Of a stretch of DNA of 64,000 nt, positions 43,297-51,562 are shown in pieces. Position 1 is the first letter of the stretch. Each line of letters starts with the position of its first letter. The position numbers and the translations under genes are program-made. Below the pieces are notes generated by a model. That model was not told the DNA's origin and searched no databases. It saw nothing but the letters and a program-made list of their open reading frames with translations. Source of the stretch: Mycobacteroides abscessus ATCC 19977 (GTDB lineage Bacteria > Actinomycetota > Actinomycetes > Mycobacteriales > Mycobacteriaceae). The DNA lies in contig NC_010397.1 of NCBI RefSeq assembly GCF_000069185.1, positions 2,046,001-2,110,000 on the forward strand. Direction: 5' to 3'.

Positions 43297-44256
43297 GTGC
43301 TCTCTGCTTCGATTCCTGCCCGCTTGGTCGACGCAGGCGTGCGGATGGTGACTGGTGATGCACACAGCATCACATACCGAATCGATGGCCGCGCCGTAGT
43401 AGCGGACCTGGTTCTGGCAGAACGTGTGCCATCTCCGGCCGCAGTCCTTAGTCGTGTGCGCCGCCATCCAGGCCGCCGCGTATTCGTGGTGTGCGAGACC
43501 ATCTCAGATGAGGCACGTTCAGCGCTCCTGGCTCAGGCTGACGTGGATCTCAGCGTCGGCAGCACCGGCGAACTGGTGCTCTCCGGGCGAACCTACCGAA
43601 CGCCAACACCAGGACGGCCGCCCCGCGCCGCCAGCGAGCGCAGCTGGCGGCGGCGGGCGGCTGAACGGGTCTGTGTGCTTACGCGCGGTCACCTCCGCCA
43701 ACGCGACATTGCCGCGGCCATCGGAGTTAGCCAGCAGGCGGTGTCCAAAATGACCGAGAAGGATCCGCTGCCGGACACGCCGATGACCGAGGCTGCGCGC
43801 CGGGAGCTCCTGGTGAAACTGGCATTGGTACCTGCGGACAGCGGACTTGTCGAAACGTACTGGTATGGAATGGATCCGGTAGTGGAGCAGGTGCGCAGTG
43901 CGACCCGACTCGGCGCCGAGCTCACCGTGCCGATCCTTGCTGGCGGCGAGGTCGCCGCCGACGTCCTGCGACCGTGGCGGGTACCAACCAGAGGTCTGGT
44001 CTATGCCAAAGAACTGGTCGACCTCTCCGAGTTCGGTTTGGTGGAGGCCACCGCCGAGGAAGCGACCTTGACTGTGCGGGTTCCCGCCGACCCGACCGTC
44101 TGGACGACCGCGGCCTGGTGGCGGCGGGTTCGTGATACGCAGCGTTCCGACATCATCACTGTGGATCCAGTGATTGCGCTTCAGGACCTCAGCGGCGGTG
44201 CCGATCTTGGCGACGGTGCACCGCAGCATCTCAGCGACTGGATCGTGCACCGGTGA
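43297..44256 (+). CDS. AbiEi-like antitoxin/transcriptional regulator
   Basis: A 319-residue protein with a helix-turn-helix at about residues 130-155 (LTRGHLRQRDIAAAIGVSQQAVSKMTEKD) and no enzymatic motif. It is followed, with a 4-bp overlap, by a nucleotidyltransferase. This order is that of AbiE-type and mycobacterial MenA/MenT systems, where the first protein represses the operon and neutralises the toxin. The helix-turn-helix is central rather than N-terminal as in canonical AbiEi, so it may be a distinct subgroup. GTG start, operator immediately upstream. Confidence 0.72.
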   Translation: MLSASIPARLVDAGVRMVTGDAHSITYRIDGRAVVADLVLAERVPSPAAVLSRVRRHPGRRVFVVCETISDEARSALLAQADVDLSVGSTGELVLSGRTYRTPTPGRPPRAASERSWRRRAAERVCVLTRGHLRQRDIAAAIGVSQQAVSKMTEKDPLPDTPMTEAARRELLVKLALVPADSGLVETYWYGMDPVVEQVRSATRLGAELTVPILAGGEVAADVLRPWRVPTRGLVYAKELVDLSEFGLVEATAEEATLTVRVPADPTVWTTAAWWRRVRDTQRSDIITVDPVIALQDLSGGADLGDGAPQHLSDWIVHR

Positions 44257-44996
44257 CCGGAACAGCATCGGTGCAAATCGCCTGCACTGCGGTGGCCGAC
44301 GACAACGGAATGCGTGCACTGCGCGACGTGGCCGCAGTCACTGCCGACATCGAGTACCGCGTCATCGGCGGTCACATGGTGCGACTGCTGCGGCACGTCT
44401 ACAACGTGTCGGGCATACCGCGACTGACCTCCGACGCAGACACCGGGATCGACGTCAACGTGGCGTCCACCGGGAACCTCCACGATCGACTCACCGCACT
44501 GGGGTACACCGCTGAATGCGGCAACCGCTACGAGCGGGGTGAGCAAGCGGTCGACCTCTTAGTTCCCACCGCAGCCAAACCAGGCAAGCGGATCATCGGC
44601 GAACGAGCCTTCGACGGAGCGCCAGGGCTGCGGTTGGCGCTCGCCCTACCGCCGATCGAAGTCGCCGTCACAGCCCGACTCACCGACGGCGACACGGTTG
44701 AGTTCGAAGTTCCGGTTCCCGACGTCGAGGCAGCATTCGTGTTGAAGATGCTGGCACGTACCGTTCGCGACTCCGAACGTGACCTCCAGGATATCGAGAC
44801 ACTACTGGAGATCGTCGCGTCACAACCCGATTACCACGCTTCGCCGTGGCGCCTGGGCGACCCCAAGATCACAAAGGCCGGCGAGCGCGGCGACGCTGCG
44901 CGTGTGGCAGCGCAGATGATCTCCAGTCCGCCGACGAGGGTGCCGGCCAGAGTGCGGGCGCTGCTCCGGCGCCATGTCGCCATCGTGTCGCGATGA
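44253..44996 (+). CDS. AbiEii/MenT-like nucleotidyltransferase toxin
   Basis: A 247-residue protein with the nucleotidyltransferase signature VIGGHMVRLLRHVYN followed by RLTSDADTGIDVNV, matching G-G-x-A/H ... R-x-(S/T)-x-D-x-D of AbiEii and MenT toxins. Those MenT proteins studied add nucleotides to tRNA acceptor ends and stop translation, and AbiE acts in phage abortive infection. Start overlaps the regulator stop. The third catalytic residue is not certain by eye. Confidence 0.75.
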   Translation: MTGTASVQIACTAVADDNGMRALRDVAAVTADIEYRVIGGHMVRLLRHVYNVSGIPRLTSDADTGIDVNVASTGNLHDRLTALGYTAECGNRYERGEQAVDLLVPTAAKPGKRIIGERAFDGAPGLRLALALPPIEVAVTARLTDGDTVEFEVPVPDVEAAFVLKMLARTVRDSERDLQDIETLLEIVASQPDYHASPWRLGDPKITKAGERGDAARVAAQMISSPPTRVPARVRALLRRHVAIVSR

Positions 44997-45161
44997 CGCA
45001 CCAGCAGACAGTCGTTCGTTTCCGTGCGGCTACGCCGAGCGAAACGGTTTCGGTCTCGACGGAGCCGACAAATGCTGAGCCGGAGCATTGACATGGCTGC
45101 TGGCTGCGCGGGTCCCCACGCCGGTGGCAATAACGGCTAGGTCGTTGTCGGCGGAGCGGCG

Positions 45162-45167
45162 TAGTCT
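45162..45167 (+). promoter_or_regulatory. Candidate -10 of the CBASS operon
   Basis: TAGTCT ends 6 bp before the ATG of the patatin gene, the spacing expected for a leaderless mycobacterial transcript, and no Shine-Dalgarno sequence precedes the ATG. No convincing -35 was seen. The 177-bp gap upstream otherwise holds nothing recognisable. Confidence 0.4.
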
Positions 45168-45173
45168 AGTTAC

Positions 45174-46289
45174 ATGGATGTAGTTCCCGCGACGCCTGCC
45201 AACCTTGGTAATGGTACGTCCTCGCCGGGACCTGGCGAATTCGCCGCGCAGGTCTATCCAGCAGCCGAGCGCGAGGCGGCTGGCCCGCGCCCCGAGCGCT
45301 TCCAGGTCCTCGCTCTCGATGGAGGGGGCGCCAAGGCGTTGTTCACTGCGCATGTGCTTGCACGTCTGGAGCAGGATCTGGGCGTTAGGATCACCGATTC
45401 CTTCGACCTCATTGCTGGCACGTCGGCGGGCGGCATCGTCGCACTGGGTCTCGGTGCGGGCCTCACGCCGAAGGAGATTGTCTCCCACTACGAAGAACTG
45501 GTCGAGAAAGTCTTTCCGGCGTCGAGGCGGCGAGGATGGCGCCGACCACGGCAGCTGAGATCGCCCATCTATGACGCAGAGGCGCTGCGGCAAGCGTTGA
45601 CCGGCGTCCTCGGAGCCCGACTCCTTGGCGACAGCACGAAGCGACTCGTCATTCCCGCGTGGGATGTACAACGCGGGGCCGTGCACATCTTCAAGACTCC
45701 GCACCACACACGGCTGACCCGCGACTGGCGCATACCGATGGTGGACGTTGCACTGGCGACCTCGGCGGCGCCGCTGTACTTCCCCGCGGCGTACGTCGAC
45801 GGACACAGGCTCATTGACGGCGGAGTATGGGCCAACAACCCGGCTGTCGTCGCGATCGCCGAGGCCGTCAGCATGCTCGGTGTTCCTCTCGACGCGATTA
45901 CCGTCCTCAACGTCGGCACCATTGATCAGCTGACCGATCACCCCAAGCGCTTGGACCGCGGCGGACTCTTACACTGGGCAAGACCGATTGCCCCGCTGAT
46001 CCTTAACGCCAGCAGCCGTGGCGGACAGGGCCTCGCCGAACACTTGATCGGCAAATCCAACTACACGCGCTTCGACGCTCTAGTGCCCGGCGGCCTCTAC
46101 GCACTGGACTCGGCGGGCCCAAAGGACGTGGCCGGCCTCGCTGCCTCAGTCAGCCGAGAACTCAGCCCTAGCTACACCGCGAAATTCGCTGACCACCAGG
46201 CGCCCGCATACACACCGGTGAACGGACGCCGACACCGCGACGATCCGGGCAGCATTTCACACACGGAGGCCCCCAATGCAACTCGCTGA
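45174..46289 (+). CDS. capV: CBASS effector: patatin-like phospholipase (CapV-like)
   Basis: A 371-residue patatin-fold phospholipase: oxyanion DGGGAK (residues 49-54), nucleophile GTSAG with Ser84, and catalytic aspartate in DGGVWANNP (Asp215). Immediate linkage to a CD-NTase marks it as the CapV-type effector of a CBASS antiphage system. In studied cases the cyclic nucleotide made on infection activates CapV to degrade membrane lipids and kill the cell. The first 40 residues are a variable N-terminal extension. Overlaps the next gene by 14 bp. Confidence 0.9.
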   Translation: MDVVPATPANLGNGTSSPGPGEFAAQVYPAAEREAAGPRPERFQVLALDGGGAKALFTAHVLARLEQDLGVRITDSFDLIAGTSAGGIVALGLGAGLTPKEIVSHYEELVEKVFPASRRRGWRRPRQLRSPIYDAEALRQALTGVLGARLLGDSTKRLVIPAWDVQRGAVHIFKTPHHTRLTRDWRIPMVDVALATSAAPLYFPAAYVDGHRLIDGGVWANNPAVVAIAEAVSMLGVPLDAITVLNVGTIDQLTDHPKRLDRGGLLHWARPIAPLILNASSRGGQGLAEHLIGKSNYTRFDALVPGGLYALDSAGPKDVAGLAASVSRELSPSYTAKFADHQAPAYTPVNGRRHRDDPGSISHTEAPNATR

Positions 46290-47289
46290 CCACTTCAACG
46301 TCTTGCTGAAAGACACGGTCAATCTCAGCCAGTTCAAACTGGACCTACTCAACCAGCGCGTCGAAGCCATCTATAAGGCACTCAAAGCCGACGTCGAAAT
46401 CGGTGCGCTGATCACCGGCAAGACGCCGCAAGGCTCCTGGGCACACCGCACGATCATCAACCCCGTCGGTGACAACGAGTTCGACGCCGACTTCATGCTC
46501 GACATGAGCCAGAACCCGGACTGGGCCGACAACCCCAAGACCTACATCGATGAGGTCTACGCAGCCCTGCATCGGCACAGCACCTACGGCACCATGCCGC
46601 ACTCACGTAAGTGCCGCTGCGCGCGGCTCGTCTACGCCAACTCCATGCACGTCGACATCGTCCCTCACCTCAACCTGGCCGACGGTCGAGAGGTCATCGT
46701 CAACCGCGACGACAACGAGTGGGAGCTGACCAACCCGCAGGGTTTCACCGATTGGATGAAGAAACAGGACTCTATCGCCAGCGGGAACTTACGCAAAGTG
46801 ATCAGACTCATGAAATACCTTCGTGATCACAAGAATTCGTTCACCGGCACACGTTCAGTCCTGCTGACCACCATGCTGGGGGAGCAGGTAACAGACTTGC
46901 GCAAGCTCCTGGACCCGAGTTACTACAGCAACGTCCCCACAACTCTTCTTCATGTCGTGCAAGACCTCGACACCTGGTTGCAAGCGAACCCGATCAAGCC
47001 CTCCATCGCCGACCCGTCCGGTTCCGGCGTGACGTTCGACCACCGGTGGGGACCAGACCCCGAGAGCGCTCAGGCGACCTACAGCTACTTCCGTGACCGA
47101 ATCCACGTGCATGCCGCCGACATCGAAGCGGCCTACGAGGAGAAAGACAAAGACCGCAGTGTCCAGCTGTGGCAGAACATCTTCGGCGACGGATTCAAGG
47201 CGCCGGCCACAACAACCGCTAGCGCGAAGTTTCCAGCAGCCACCTCTGCCGCGGACTCAACAGTGGGGCGCTCTGGTCGGGCAGGGTGA
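46276..47289 (+). CDS. CBASS CD-NTase (cGAS/DncV-like cyclic nucleotide synthase)
   Basis: A 337-residue CD-NTase: G53-S54 of the loop GKTPQGSWAHRT, metal-binding D70-x-D72 in NEFDADFMLD, and third acidic residue D127 in MHVDIVPHL. It should make a cyclic di- or oligonucleotide on phage infection and activate the patatin. The protein ends in a flexible Ala/Thr/Ser-rich tail and the residues GRSGRAG. A C-terminal glycine is what Cap2 enzymes use to conjugate the CD-NTase to targets. The start overlaps the patatin gene, and the stop overlaps cap2 (GTGA). Confidence 0.92.
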   Translation: MQLADHFNVLLKDTVNLSQFKLDLLNQRVEAIYKALKADVEIGALITGKTPQGSWAHRTIINPVGDNEFDADFMLDMSQNPDWADNPKTYIDEVYAALHRHSTYGTMPHSRKCRCARLVYANSMHVDIVPHLNLADGREVIVNRDDNEWELTNPQGFTDWMKKQDSIASGNLRKVIRLMKYLRDHKNSFTGTRSVLLTTMLGEQVTDLRKLLDPSYYSNVPTTLLHVVQDLDTWLQANPIKPSIADPSGSGVTFDHRWGPDPESAQATYSYFRDRIHVHAADIEAAYEEKDKDRSVQLWQNIFGDGFKAPATTTASAKFPAATSAADSTVGRSGRAG

Positions 47290-49061
47290 CCAGACGCCAC
47301 CAGCCCACGCTGACGGGCTGGCAGAAGCATCTCCTCGCCGAACTCAAAGCGCTAGCGCAACAACGTCCCAACGAAATCCAGGTCCGAGGAAGACCCACGC
47401 TCGACGCTAGCGGCGAGGCGTCGCTCCGCATCTCGCTACGCACGGCCGCCATCCCGCATCATCCGGGTGGCCTGCAACTTCAAGAGACCGAGGAGTTCAT
47501 CCTTCAGCTTCGCCCCTCTTCGTACTCGCTACCGGCTATCGACGTTGATCACACTCGGTTTCTCGGCTACCCCCATGTGCTCGCGGGTCAACGACTATGC
47601 ATCTATTTGGATCCTTCACGGGAATGGCAGCCGACGCTTGGTGTGGCCGGCCTACTCACCCGCCTTTGGGACTGGCTCGTCGACGCGGCCGCCGGAAACT
47701 TCCACGCCGCCACCGCCATGTACCACGCTGTTGGCGGAGTGCCGCATCAGGCACATGACACACCGACGATCGTTACCCGAGAACCCGGACCGGCGAAGCG
47801 CCACCAAACGGCTCACCTGATCGCCCGGTCAACGCACCGATACGACCTGACGTACTCGCCTGGAGCTGCCGGGCATCGCGTACCGGTAATTACCCTGGCC
47901 ACCGCGCTGCCGTTCGGTGCCGCATCCACATTCGCGCTACTGCTTGCTCTCCTGGACGACCCCTACCTTGACCGCCTCGAAGGACGGGCTCCCCGGATCG
48001 CACCGCAATCGCCGGCGTTCCTCACCGCCCTCCTGGCGAGTGCGTTACGAAATCACCACGACGCCGAGCAATACTTCGTCCTCGCCGTGCCGCACCCCGC
48101 TGGAGGCCCACCCCACCTCTTGGGCGGACGGCTCCCCACCCCAACGGCGAATGCGCTCCGCGAGGTCGCGCAGCAACGGGGTGTGGGGATTGTTCTCGAC
48201 CCCGCGAAGATCAACACTGAAATCCCGATTGAGTGGTGCAGGATGTCCGACGAACGACCCGAAGTGACAACCCGTCGCGACGACGGCCGCCCCGTGAACG
48301 GATTTCAAGGAAAGACTGTCCACATCTGGGGCTGCGGCGGGCTCGGATCATGGATCGCCGAATTCATCGCTCGCGCAGGAGCATCGGAGATCACCGTGTG
48401 CGACCCTGGCATCGTCACCGGCGGCTTGCTCGTCCGACAAAACTACGTCGAAGACGACATTGGCCGTTCCAAAGCCGAGGCACTCGCTGGACGGCTCCGC
48501 GCGATCCGTGATGACCTGACGGTCACCGTCGCAGAAGGGCACCTCCCAGAAGACCACACGTCATGCCTGGCAGCGGATCTCATCATCGACGCCACAGTGA
48601 ACAACGGCATCACGAGCTGTCTCGATGCGTTGGCAACTGCGCCGACGCGAAAGGCATTGATCGCTCAGGTCGCCACAGACGCTCGCTCTGGCACGCTCGG
48701 CCTAGCCGTGCTGTGCGCCGCAAGCGCAACAGCGACAGTTTCCAGCATCGATCAAGACGCTGGCCGAACAATCCAGGGCGACAGCGGACTTGAGCTCTAC
48801 CACACGCTGTGGCAAGAACCCAGCGATGACGAACTTATACCAACCAGGGGCTGCTCGGTCCCCACATTCCACGGCTCGGCAGCCGACCTCGTAGCGGTCG
48901 CAGCCACACTCGTCAACCTGATCGGAAGCCACCTCCAACAACCGGACTCCGCGGTTTCGGGCACACACCTCATCGCTCTGCCGCACGCGGCCAGCGGCCC
49001 CCGACACCACTTCCTCCCCGGTGTAACGCACCCCATGGATCACACAGCAGGGACAGAATGA
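47286..49061 (+). CDS. cap2: CBASS Cap2-like E2-E1 conjugation protein
   Basis: A 591-residue fusion. The N-terminal E2-like domain has its active cysteine Cys105 in RLCIYLDPSREWQP. A linker region to about residue 330 leads to a ThiF/E1 adenylation domain: GCGGLGSW at 349-356, DPGIVTGGLLVRQNY, and E1 cysteine Cys523 in TRGCSVPTFHG. This is the Cap2 layout of type II CBASS, which attaches the CD-NTase C-terminus to cell targets and raises its activity. GTG start coupled to the CD-NTase. Both catalytic cysteines are present. Confidence 0.9.
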   Translation: MTRRHQPTLTGWQKHLLAELKALAQQRPNEIQVRGRPTLDASGEASLRISLRTAAIPHHPGGLQLQETEEFILQLRPSSYSLPAIDVDHTRFLGYPHVLAGQRLCIYLDPSREWQPTLGVAGLLTRLWDWLVDAAAGNFHAATAMYHAVGGVPHQAHDTPTIVTREPGPAKRHQTAHLIARSTHRYDLTYSPGAAGHRVPVITLATALPFGAASTFALLLALLDDPYLDRLEGRAPRIAPQSPAFLTALLASALRNHHDAEQYFVLAVPHPAGGPPHLLGGRLPTPTANALREVAQQRGVGIVLDPAKINTEIPIEWCRMSDERPEVTTRRDDGRPVNGFQGKTVHIWGCGGLGSWIAEFIARAGASEITVCDPGIVTGGLLVRQNYVEDDIGRSKAEALAGRLRAIRDDLTVTVAEGHLPEDHTSCLAADLIIDATVNNGITSCLDALATAPTRKALIAQVATDARSGTLGLAVLCAASATATVSSIDQDAGRTIQGDSGLELYHTLWQEPSDDELIPTRGCSVPTFHGSAADLVAVAATLVNLIGSHLQQPDSAVSGTHLIALPHAASGPRHHFLPGVTHPMDHTAGTE

Positions 49062-49300
49062 GGGCAACGGAACGTCAACGCAATGCCCCATCAGAGGGCG
49101 TCATTGTCGAGCGTCTTCGCACCGAGGCAACCAACTGGATCAACGCCGTGGCGCTCCAATCAGGACGCATCGACCGACGCTTCAACAAGCGGCACGCCGA
49201 CCACGTGGAACTCCAAACTCTTGAACGTGACCTGCACTTCTTCCTGTTAGCGGCGGTACGCCTTCGCCGCTGTATCGAGCAGGTGTCTCGATACCAGTAA
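49058..49300 (+). CDS. Unknown 80-residue protein in the Cap3 position of the CBASS operon
   Basis: Its ATG overlaps the cap2 stop (ATGA), so it is translated with the CBASS genes. The sequence is charged and predicted helical (IVERLRTEATNWINAVALQS, then VELQTLERDLHFFLLAAVRLRRCIEQV). It has no signal peptide and no JAB/MPN metal motif (no H-x-H-x10-D), so it is not a Cap3 isopeptidase. Nothing in the following DNA continues it in another frame with family features. Function unknown; possible inhibitor, adaptor or conjugation target. Confidence 0.72.
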   Translation: MRATERQRNAPSEGVIVERLRTEATNWINAVALQSGRIDRRFNKRHADHVELQTLERDLHFFLLAAVRLRRCIEQVSRYQ

Positions 49301-49649
49301 AGAAAGTTCTCACATCGCAGGTCAGCGACGGTCAGGCTATTGGTCCGGCCTGCCGCTCGCGGCGTCTCGATGCGGCGAGCAGCGAGGGCAGCTGCGCCTC
49401 GTCGTGATGCCAGCGCTGTGGCCTGCGACTTAGTTCCGGCGCCGGTCGTGGGTGCATGTATGCGTGGCGGCGGACGGAGGGCGGAGCGCAGGGAGCGGCG
49501 CGGACGGGAGCGCCAGCGGACGGGAGCAGAGCGAGCGTAGCGAAGCCTGCTGGTGGCCGCCGGTTCCTGCGGGTCGCGGGTGTCCAGGATCTGCGCCATC
49601 AGCCGCGACGGGGCTGCGGCATGGTGCTGGGGCTCGTAGGCTGGCGGTT
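49301..49649. other. 349-bp stretch without a convincing gene
   Basis: Between the CBASS operon and the HD-domain gene. It contains a purine-rich run with short repeats (CGGACGGGAGC appears twice near 49500-49525). Frames open on both strands because of base composition only. No promoter or hairpin stands out. Confidence 0.5.
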
Positions 49650-50186
49650 GTGAGCGTAGTTTTGGCGCAGCGTGCACGGCGCGAGGCCGAGGCGCGGCTG
49701 GCTGAGCAGCCGCGGCGGTTGGCGCATGTCCGGGGGGTCGCGACGACTGCCGAGCGGTTGAGCCGGCGTTTCGATGCTCAAACGGCGGACTGTCTGGTCG
49801 CGGCGGGGTGGTTGCACGATATCGGTTACGCACCGTCGGTGCGCCGGACCGGTTTTCATCCCCTTGATGGAGCGGAGTTCGTGCGATCGGCGGGTTTCGG
49901 GGAGCTGGTCGCTTCCTTGGTGGCCTTTCATACCGGAGCGCACGCGGAGGCTGCCGAGCGGGGCTTGTCGGGTTTGTCCGCGTTCAGCGATCCGCCCAGC
50001 AATGTCCTTGATGCGTTGACTTTTTGCGATCTGACGACTGGACCTGACGGGGCGCCGATATCACCGCGAGATCGACTACGCGACGTGTTGGCGCGTTATG
50101 GATCCGAGGACCCGGTGCACCGGGCGGTCGACGCGGGCCGCGACGAATTGTTGGCGGCGGTCCGGCGAGTACGCGACTGGCTGTAG
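49650..50186 (+). CDS. HD-domain phosphohydrolase-like protein
   Basis: A 178-residue protein with an HD-type metal site: LAHVRGVATTAERL (first histidine), GWLHDIGYAPS (HD pair), and a later aspartate in LTFCDLTTGPDG. HD domains hydrolyse phosphoester bonds, often of nucleotides. The GTG at 49650 is preferred because the family homology begins there; the frame is open further upstream. It converges on the Nudix gene, 8 bp between stops. The role may be housekeeping of the element or nucleotide clearance; unproven. Confidence 0.78.
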   Translation: MSVVLAQRARREAEARLAEQPRRLAHVRGVATTAERLSRRFDAQTADCLVAAGWLHDIGYAPSVRRTGFHPLDGAEFVRSAGFGELVASLVAFHTGAHAEAAERGLSGLSAFSDPPSNVLDALTFCDLTTGPDGAPISPRDRLRDVLARYGSEDPVHRAVDAGRDELLAAVRRVRDWL

Positions 50187-50194
50187 CCCAGCGG

Positions 50195-50662
50195 TCAGCC
50201 GAGGTAGGGGCTGTCGCGGCGTTGCAGGTAGTGCTCGACGCGCAGTCGCATCGACGGATGCATATCCAGGCCAGCGATGTCGTCGGGGGCAGTCCAGGCG
50301 ATGTCGGTGCTTTCGTGGTCGATGGCGAGGGTCCCGCCGAGCACCGTGGTGGCGAACAGTAGCGAGAATTGTTGGCGCACTTCGCCATCGGTGAACGCGA
50401 CCACGTGGTGGGGGTTGGTGTAGACACCGACCAGACCCGTGACTTCGACGTCGAGCCCGGTTTCTTCTTTGACTTCCCGCACGGCGGTGTCGGCGATGGT
50501 TTCGCCGATGTCGTGTCCGCCGCCGGGTAACGCCCACAGGGTGTTGTCGCGGCGTTTGATCAGCAGAATACGACCTTGTTCGTCGGTGACGATGGCCGAG
50601 GCGGACGGAACGACACTGTTGGGCGCCGGGGCGTTGGGGTCATTGTAGTAGTCGGTGCGCAT
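50195..50662 (-). CDS. Nudix hydrolase (possible Pif-like immunity protein)
   Basis: A 155-residue Nudix protein with a complete box, GGGHDIGETIADTAVREVKEETGL (G-x5-E-x7-R-E-x2-E-E-x-G). Nudix enzymes cleave nucleoside diphosphate-linked compounds. pSAM2-type elements of Streptomyces encode Pif, a Nudix-motif protein that blocks transfer between cells already carrying the element. The position beside a pSAM2-like transfer module makes that a reasonable guess. It is the second gene after the DUF5919 gene, with a 6-bp gap. Confidence 0.86.
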   Translation of the reverse strand: MRTDYYNDPNAPAPNSVVPSASAIVTDEQGRILLIKRRDNTLWALPGGGHDIGETIADTAVREVKEETGLDVEVTGLVGVYTNPHHVVAFTDGEVRQQFSLLFATTVLGGTLAIDHESTDIAWTAPDDIAGLDMHPSMRLRVEHYLQRRDSPYLG

Positions 50663-50668
50663 CGGGGG

Positions 50669-51484
50669 TCAGCCTTTCGCGGTCAGCGGTCTGGCGCGGT
50701 TCCAGACCTGGGTGAAAGCGTCTTCGAGGGTGGTCCAGAGCCTTGGCTCATGGTGACGTGACAGAACCAGCACAGGGTTGTTGCGCCCGGGTGAGCCGTA
50801 GATGTGGAAGTTGACAATCATGGCGTCATCGACCCGAAAGATCGACGTGTAGAGCGCGGTGTCGTGGGTGCGAATGTCCAGCCCCGGGGTACAGGCGTGA
50901 GGGGCGAGCAACTCCACCGACGTGCGGCAGCGGGCGATGACAGCCTCGCCGATCCCTTCCTCCTCACCGCGCAAGATCGTGGTCGCAGTGTCGGGATCCC
51001 CGACGAGAAACCGCACCGACACACCGCGGGCGGCGGCGGCGAGCAGGGTGTCGAGGAATCCGTCGAGGGTGTCGAACAGGAACGTGGCCGCGAGCACGAG
51101 GATGTCGATGCCGGTGGTGGCGTCGGCGAAATGCTGCTGCCACGTCGTGATCGGCAGCTGAGTACGGCTGGCATACAGGGTCGCGGTGAATGGCCCACCC
51201 GCAGACGCTGTTGTCACTGCACGGGCGGTAGCGGCCGGGTACTGCTTGGGCCACAGGTCATGCGGAGTGCAGTCGAGCACCTCGCTGGCGCTGCGGGCGT
51301 TGTGTTCGCGAATTCTGTAGTCGCTATCGGCCAGCCAGCGTCGCACCGACTTGATATCGACACCCACCGCGGTGGCGAACCGCTGCGAGGACAGACCTTT
51401 GGCCTGTAGCCGCTGCGCGAGGCGATCGTTGGGAGTGATGGCGGCCTCGGTGCCGTCCTGCTCGTCCATCGTGTCAGCGCACAT
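50669..51484 (-). CDS. HTH protein with DUF5919 (phospholipase D-like) domain
   Basis: About 271 residues. An N-terminal helix-turn-helix (NDRLAQRLQAKGLSSQRFATAVGVDIKSVRRWLAD) is followed by a domain with TGIDILVLAATFLFDTLDGFLDTL, GVSVRFLVGDPDTATT and DDAMIVNFHIYGSPG, as in DUF5919 proteins. That domain resembles phospholipase-D folds without a clear HKD motif. Such genes commonly accompany actinobacterial integrative elements, probably as regulators. The ATG at 51484 or 51469 could be the start; the frame is open further upstream but there runs through the TGTC-repeat region. Confidence 0.75.
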   Translation of the reverse strand: MCADTMDEQDGTEAAITPNDRLAQRLQAKGLSSQRFATAVGVDIKSVRRWLADSDYRIREHNARSASEVLDCTPHDLWPKQYPAATARAVTTASAGGPFTATLYASRTQLPITTWQQHFADATTGIDILVLAATFLFDTLDGFLDTLLAAAARGVSVRFLVGDPDTATTILRGEEEGIGEAVIARCRTSVELLAPHACTPGLDIRTHDTALYTSIFRVDDAMIVNFHIYGSPGRNNPVLVLSRHHEPRLWTTLEDAFTQVWNRARPLTAKG

Positions 51485-51562
51485 CTTCCCGTGTCGTCCG
51501 TATCCATCCTTCAGCGCGTGGTGTCTAGTTTGCCATGCGATTGCCGCCACCCTGCGGCGATA

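Noticed and set aside
49058..49300. Interpretation of the 80-residue protein as Cap3
   Set aside because: It lacks the JAB/MPN zinc motif and is about half the length of Cap3.
49075..49833. 252-codon minus-strand frame covering the gap after the CBASS operon
   Set aside because: Arg/Pro/Ala-rich sequence typical of a GC-driven frame; it overlaps the coupled 80-residue gene and the HD gene in antisense.
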